Assembly (NCBI GenBank): GCA_017559615.1
Contig: JAFYRB010000107.1
Coordinates: forward strand, 1-33,057
DNA length: 33,057 bases
Direction of reading: 5' to 3'
Source of the DNA: Alistipes sp.
GTDB taxonomy: Bacteria > Bacteroidota > Bacteroidia > Bacteroidales > Rikenellaceae
A program made the translations under genes and the position numbers. The notes beneath the pieces were generated by a model. That model did not search any database. It saw nothing but the letters and a program-made list of their open reading frames with translations, and was not told the DNA's origin. Positions 29,582-33,057 of the stretch are shown here, piece after piece. Within the stretch, counting starts at the first letter, position 1. The number at the start of each line of letters is the position of its first letter.

Positions 29582-32392
29582 ATGAAAAGATTTTTTATGA
29601 ACATTAAGAGCGCAGTACTCGCAGTGGCTACTGTGGCTTTTATGGCCTCTTCTATGGTGTCGTGTCAGTATGATGATACCGACATCTGGGAGGAGATTGG
29701 CCAGATTAAGCAGGAGTTGGCTGATTTGCGTCAGCAGCTCGAGGATGAGCTTAATGCTATTAAGGACTTGGTGAATGGCCAGGTGACTATCAAGGAGATT
29801 AAGCAGCAGAACGACGGTAGCAAGGTTATCGTGCTCTCGGATGGTACAAAGGTTACGGTTTATCCTAAGGGTGCTGGTGTTCCAGGAAACATCGTTACTG
29901 TGGTATCGGAGAATGGCGTGATGTACTGGGCTATGTACGATGGTCTTGGCAATGCTAATCCTATCTTGGTAAATGGCCAGAAGGTGCCTGTTGCGGAGAT
30001 TGCTCCAAAGACACAGATTGTTGATGGCGCTATTGAGGTGTCGTTCGACGGTGGTGAGACTTGGATTAAGACTGGTTACACAGAGTCTGTTGCTGACAGC
30101 ATCATCGTAGATGTTGAGGTAGTTTACTCTGATTGGCAGACCGACGGCGATGGCAACCCTGTGGCTCTCTACTGCAAGGTAACGTTGGCTGATGGCTCTG
30201 TTGTGAAGGTTGGTATGCAGAATGGTAAGCTCGTATTGCCATACGATATGATGTTCGTGCCTTATGGCTCGGAGATGGTCTTCGCACTCGAGGTTTCGGA
30301 TGTTGCTGACTTTATGACCACTACACCACGTGGCTGGGAGTGTGAGGTTGAGCATAACGCAAAGAACCGCTTTATGGCTCTTAACTTCTTTGCTCCTACA
30401 TACGAGGATGTTGAGGCTGGTAAGGCAGTACGTGAGGGTGTTGCAAAGTTGATGGTTGTATTCAACAACGGCTCATCGGCTATCGCATCTATCAAGCTCT
30501 CTACAAACCCTGCACAGGTATACTTCACACAGGAGGGTGTATATGTTGAGGCTGGTTACGGTACTAACTACTTGCTTTGCGGTATCATCGGCTCTAACAA
30601 CTTCAACCTCGATACTTACGTTACAAACTGTAACAAGGTTCTTGCAGATGGTAGCACACTATCAGGTATCTATCAGCTCGCATTTATGGAGACTCAGTCT
30701 GCATATATTCCATATAGCGATCTTCGTTCAGCAGCACTCAAGGCTGGTGATGAGTACACATTCTGGTACGTAGCACCTCGCACCGACGAGGAGGGTGGCC
30801 TCTATGTTGATGCTCAGGAGTTCGTAATCGAGAAGTATGTTCACAGCTCTGTAACCTTCTCTACTACAAGCACATCGTTCTTCGATGTTGACGTAGCATT
30901 CAAGGTTGTTGGCTCGGAGGGTTATATGCTTGGCTATATGAAGGCTGAGGAGTTCAACGCTGCAGAGATTGCTGCTTACTACACCGAGAACTACGACTAT
31001 CTCAACGCTACACGTGAGGACGTTAACTACACTGGCTCGTTCCTTGAGCTTGTAACATCTTCGGAGAAGCTTAAGAATGGTACAGAGTATGTTCTTTACT
31101 ACATCGCAAAGAACAAGTCGCACGTGATTCTCGAGGATAACGTTATCAGTTGGTCGTTCACTACTGCTGACTTCGTTGAGGGCGGTGAGCTTGAGGTGGA
31201 TATCGTAGGTGAGCCTGTTGTAGAGTATAAGGATATCTATCTCGACCTCAACTCTAACGGCGACCACATTATGATTATCTACAACGCAATGCCTTCGTAT
31301 ATGGCAACTGCATATCCTGATGACTCATACATCGTGAATATGCTCCTTAACGAGGGTGTTCGCACAATCACCGATGGTGTTGTTTCGGCACACTACAAGG
31401 GTACAGAGCCAGGTGAGGCTGTAACACTCTTCGCCGTAGCTATCGACCAGGAGGGTAAGATTGGTACTCCTTTGAAGCGCGAGTTCAAGACTAAGGATTT
31501 CGTTTATAACGACCTTACTGTAACGCTCTCGCTTGTAGACTATAAGATTGACAATACGCTTATCAACGTAGCTTGCGAGGGTTCATCACACTTCAAGTAT
31601 ATCTACTGCTCGCTCAGCGATAGCAAGTGGAAAGATGTGTATGGCGGTACTGCAAAGAAGGCTGGTGAGTATATGATTATGCATCCTAATGCTTCGGATG
31701 TTTACGATACTGATGTAGACCCTCTTACCGAGGATGGCAACATCTTCCTTAAGGGTCTTAACACCGATACGGAGTATGTTTTGGTTTGCGTAGCTGTGGA
31801 TGAGGATGGCGTGGTTTCAAAGCCTGCTACTTGCTACTTCGAGCCTATCGCAAACATCGGTAATATGGTTAAGCGCACTGATGCTAACTGGGCAGAGGGC
31901 AAGCCAGTAATCACTCTTGGTGACACTGTCGAGGTTGAGTTCTTCAACTTCTCTTGGTATACAACACCACAGAAGGGCTACGTAGCATACTCTATGGCTG
32001 ACCACCCAGATAACCTTGAGAATGATTATTATGGTACTAATGTAAACACTCCAGAGAAGCTTATCGCATATATCGTTGCTGGTTGCGACAATGGCCAGCG
32101 TGAGTGCGGTCACAAGTGTGTTTACTCGGAGGATGGTTACTCATACGTATGGCAGGAGATGGAGGACCTCAATGGTGACGGTCGCATCGAGTTTGACGAG
32201 TGGGTAGAGAAGCGCATCGATGGTCTTCCAGGTGTTTACAACTCATACTTCTATGGTACAAAGGGTGAGCACCGCATCTATGTTACTTGGGTAGGTGAGG
32301 ATGGCAACTTCCACGAGCCATTTGTTTACAACCCAACAACAGATCAGGAGGAGGAGCTTAACGCTGATAACTTCCCTGCATACTTCGAGTAA
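29582..32392 (+). CDS. large surface lipoprotein with DUF4988-like N-terminus and an EF-hand-like loop
   Basis: A 936-residue exported lipoprotein: signal peptide with lipobox SMVSC (Cys28), a short coiled coil (about 33-64, IGQIKQELADLRQQLEDEL), then a DUF4988-like beta region (KVIVLSDGTKVTVYPKGAG, SFDGGETWIKTG), as in many Bacteroidetes surface proteins. The rest is several Ig/fibronectin-like beta modules; recurring ends read NGTEYVLYYIAKN and DTEYVLVCVAVDEDG. Near the C-terminus, residues 862-873 (DLNGDGRIEFDE) fit the calcium-binding EF-hand/dockerin loop. No enzyme motif or SusD-like pattern is seen, so a surface-binding or adhesive role is only a guess. Strong promoter, long leader and biased codons suggest high expression. 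No TonB-dependent partner gene is adjacent. Confidence 0.85.
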   Translation: MKRFFMNIKSAVLAVATVAFMASSMVSCQYDDTDIWEEIGQIKQELADLRQQLEDELNAIKDLVNGQVTIKEIKQQNDGSKVIVLSDGTKVTVYPKGAGVPGNIVTVVSENGVMYWAMYDGLGNANPILVNGQKVPVAEIAPKTQIVDGAIEVSFDGGETWIKTGYTESVADSIIVDVEVVYSDWQTDGDGNPVALYCKVTLADGSVVKVGMQNGKLVLPYDMMFVPYGSEMVFALEVSDVADFMTTTPRGWECEVEHNAKNRFMALNFFAPTYEDVEAGKAVREGVAKLMVVFNNGSSAIASIKLSTNPAQVYFTQEGVYVEAGYGTNYLLCGIIGSNNFNLDTYVTNCNKVLADGSTLSGIYQLAFMETQSAYIPYSDLRSAALKAGDEYTFWYVAPRTDEEGGLYVDAQEFVIEKYVHSSVTFSTTSTSFFDVDVAFKVVGSEGYMLGYMKAEEFNAAEIAAYYTENYDYLNATREDVNYTGSFLELVTSSEKLKNGTEYVLYYIAKNKSHVILEDNVISWSFTTADFVEGGELEVDIVGEPVVEYKDIYLDLNSNGDHIMIIYNAMPSYMATAYPDDSYIVNMLLNEGVRTITDGVVSAHYKGTEPGEAVTLFAVAIDQEGKIGTPLKREFKTKDFVYNDLTVTLSLVDYKIDNTLINVACEGSSHFKYIYCSLSDSKWKDVYGGTAKKAGEYMIMHPNASDVYDTDVDPLTEDGNIFLKGLNTDTEYVLVCVAVDEDGVVSKPATCYFEPIANIGNMVKRTDANWAEGKPVITLGDTVEVEFFNFSWYTTPQKGYVAYSMADHPDNLENDYYGTNVNTPEKLIAYIVAGCDNGQRECGHKCVYSEDGYSYVWQEMEDLNGDGRIEFDEWVEKRIDGLPGVYNSYFYGTKGEHRIYVTWVGEDGNFHEPFVYNPTTDQEEELNADNFPAYFE

Positions 32393-32411
32393 TTTTGCTC
32401 GATAGAGGCAT

Positions 32412-32450
32412 AAGGGTGTCCAACCACACGGTTGGACACCCTTTGTTGTT
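32412..32450. terminator. terminator after the lipoprotein, sharing the stem of the 9763 hairpin
   Basis: A perfect 14-bp stem AAGGGTGTCCAACC (32412-32425) with GGTTGGACACCCTT (32430-32443), loop ACAC, then TGTTGTT. Confidence 0.85.
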
Positions 32451-32545
32451 TCTACGTGCTTTGTTTGTAGTAAGTTTAGATGTGTTGCAAAACAAATGAT
32501 AGGGAGTACTTTATTGGTCGTCAGTTAGGCTATGTAAAAACAAAA

Positions 32546-32578
32546 CGAGAGGTTCAACCATAAAGGCTAAACCTCTCG
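32546..32578 (-). terminator. minus-strand terminator behind the short tRNA-end copy
   Basis: CGAGAGGTT (32546-32554) pairs with AACCTCTCG (32570-32578). On the minus strand it is followed by TTTTGTTTTT, the expected place for the terminator of a tRNA whose 3' end is at 32583. Confidence 0.65.
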
Positions 32579-32582
32579 CTTC

Positions 32583-32602
32583 GAGCTGTTGATCAGGCTT
32601 GA
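32583..32602 (-). repeat. 20-bp direct repeat, copy 1 (tRNA 3' end)
   Basis: Identical to 32765-32784. On the minus strand it reads as the T loop, half of the T stem and acceptor strand of a tRNA, and diverges from the second copy right after. Confidence 0.75.
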
Positions 32603-32687
32603 CTTCGCTATGCTCGTCTTGCCTGTCCGCTGCCGCGGGGGCGCTATCAATATATCGTCAAGCCCTGCGATGCAGTTCGTTTGTTTA

Positions 32688-32725
32688 TTTATGGGAGTAT
32701 TTATGCAAGCATAAACTCCCATAAA
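32688..32725. other. long AT-rich hairpin
   Basis: TTTATGGGAG and TTTATG (32688-32697, 32700-32705) pair with CATAAA and CTCCCATAAA (32710-32715, 32716-32725), a two-base bulge and loop CAAG. Flanked by the minus-strand terminator CACCACC/GGTGGTG. Confidence 0.7.
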
Positions 32726-32765
32726 CAACAAACACCACCATAAGGTGGTGCTTGACTTAATATTG

Positions 32766-32807
32766 AGCTGTTGATCAGGCTTGAACTGACGACCTCTTCC
32801 TTACCAA
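32766..32807 (-). pseudogene. 3' half of tRNA-Thr(GGT), probable attachment site
   Basis: On the minus strand, 42 bases from 32807 to 32766 give anticodon loop TTGGTAA (anticodon GGT), 3' anticodon stem GGAAG, variable loop AGGTC, T stem GTCAG/CTGAT with loop TTCAAGC, acceptor strand CAACAGC and discriminator T. The 5' half is missing: the bases before the anticodon loop do not pair with GGAAG. This is the footprint left when an element integrates at the anticodon loop of a tRNA gene. A terminator follows on the minus strand. Confidence 0.75.
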
Positions 32808-32870
32808 AGCAAACAATTCTTTTAATATATAACTAATTAAATATAAATTATATACAATGGTTATTAAAAA

Positions 32871-32894
32871 TCATTTACTCCGTCATTTACTCTG
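32871..32894 (+). repeat. tandem 12-mer pair next to the attachment site
   Basis: TCATTTACTCCG (32871-32882) is followed directly by TCATTTACTCTG (32883-32894), 11 of 12 bases the same. Direct repeats beside an att core are often integrase arm sites. Confidence 0.6.
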
Positions 32895-32987
32895 TTTTCT
32901 TAAGTAATCTATGGATTAGATTTTAGTTAAGATTTATCTTATATATTATATTGATTATCAGGATTATAAATCTATTTTAATGGCTCT

Positions 32988-33014
32988 GACAGGTACATTG
33001 GTTATATACCTGTC
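32988..33014. repeat. inverted repeat near the right edge
   Basis: GACAGGTA (32988-32995) and TACCTGTC (33007-33014) are perfect inverted repeats with an 11-base spacer; a further CCTGTC occurs at about 33042-33047. Confidence 0.6.
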
Positions 33015-33057
33015 GCCACCTCAACGAGTGATATGTGTTCCCCTGTCTGCCTATCAC

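Larger units (their letters stand above)
32393..33057. other. non-coding right end with attachment-site remnants
   Basis: No gene in 665 bases. In order: the lipoprotein terminator; a minus-strand terminator hairpin (32546-32578); a 20-bp tRNA 3'-end copy (32583-32602); a 162-bp segment with a GC-rich patch near 32622-32645 and a long hairpin (32688-32725); a minus-strand terminator CACCACC/GGTGGTG (32733-32750); a tRNA-Thr 3' half (32766-32807); and very AT-rich DNA with tandem 12-mers and an inverted repeat to the edge. Confidence 0.6.

Noticed and set aside
1..33057. CRISPR array
   Set aside because: No series of regular repeats with unique spacers; the only short tandem repeats are the 33-bp pair, the ssb linker and the 12-mer pair.

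Overview
The window is Bacteroidales-type chromosome, possibly Rikenellaceae or Alistipes-like (the genus is a guess). The support is: genes of families I know mainly from Bacteroidetes (DUF4290, DUF3127, DUF4988-type lipoprotein, DUF4369-thioredoxin lipoprotein); promoters of the TTTG-N19/20-TAnnTTTG kind in front of many genes; no purine-rich ribosome binding sites; lipid A genes (lpxH, lpxK) and small outer-membrane beta-barrels showing a Gram-negative envelope. Most of the DNA is housekeeping and of moderate GC, with three AT-rich or atypical patches.

Layout: 1-1778 holds glyS (5' cut by the window edge), ruvX and def, ended by a hairpin preceded by a 33-bp tandem repeat. 2000-3071 holds two related small outer-membrane proteins. 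3159-4301 (minus) is an NtrC-like regulator with a degenerate receiver and no DNA-binding domain. 4502-8464 runs DUF4290, a thioredoxin-fold lipoprotein, lpxH, thyA and folA (dTMP/folate pair). 8465-12386 is an accessory patch: a non-coding stretch with an orphan promoter and hairpins, a small coiled-coil gene coupled to a GNAT-like gene, a CI/LexA-type repressor, and a divergent pair of a small gene and a complete terminase large subunit, with no other phage genes. 12438-13565 is glycerate kinase. On the minus strand, 15482-13569 holds a thioredoxin-like lipoprotein, recF and dciA. 15617-16696 holds a TPR membrane protein and a RibH-like protein that lacks the lumazine synthase active site. 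16835-21562 is a likely operon of alpha/beta hydrolase, membrane-anchored MurF, Ddl, radical SAM protein and DUF3127. Then come an acyl-CoA synthetase (minus), tRNA-Arg(CCT), and a minus-strand operon of M23 peptidase, YhbP-like protein and ispD.

26306-27373 is an AT-richer single gene with its own promoter and terminator. It fuses a TIR domain, with a candidate NADase glutamate, to a DUF1566/Lcl_C-like domain; it is the best candidate here for a little-described defence or signalling protein. It is followed by lpxK, ssb and a 936-residue surface lipoprotein.

The last 650 bases are non-coding and carry, on the minus strand, an exact 3' half of a tRNA-Thr(GGT) gene from the anticodon loop to the discriminator base. 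A shorter copy of its 3' end lies 182 bp away, and very AT-rich DNA lies beyond. This looks like the left attachment site of an integrated element that continues past the window.

Genes that work together: MurF and Ddl join D-Ala-D-Ala to the peptidoglycan precursor; ThyA and FolA regenerate folate; RecF, DciA, SSB and RuvX act in replication and repair; LpxH and LpxK are in lipid A synthesis; IspD is in isoprenoid synthesis.
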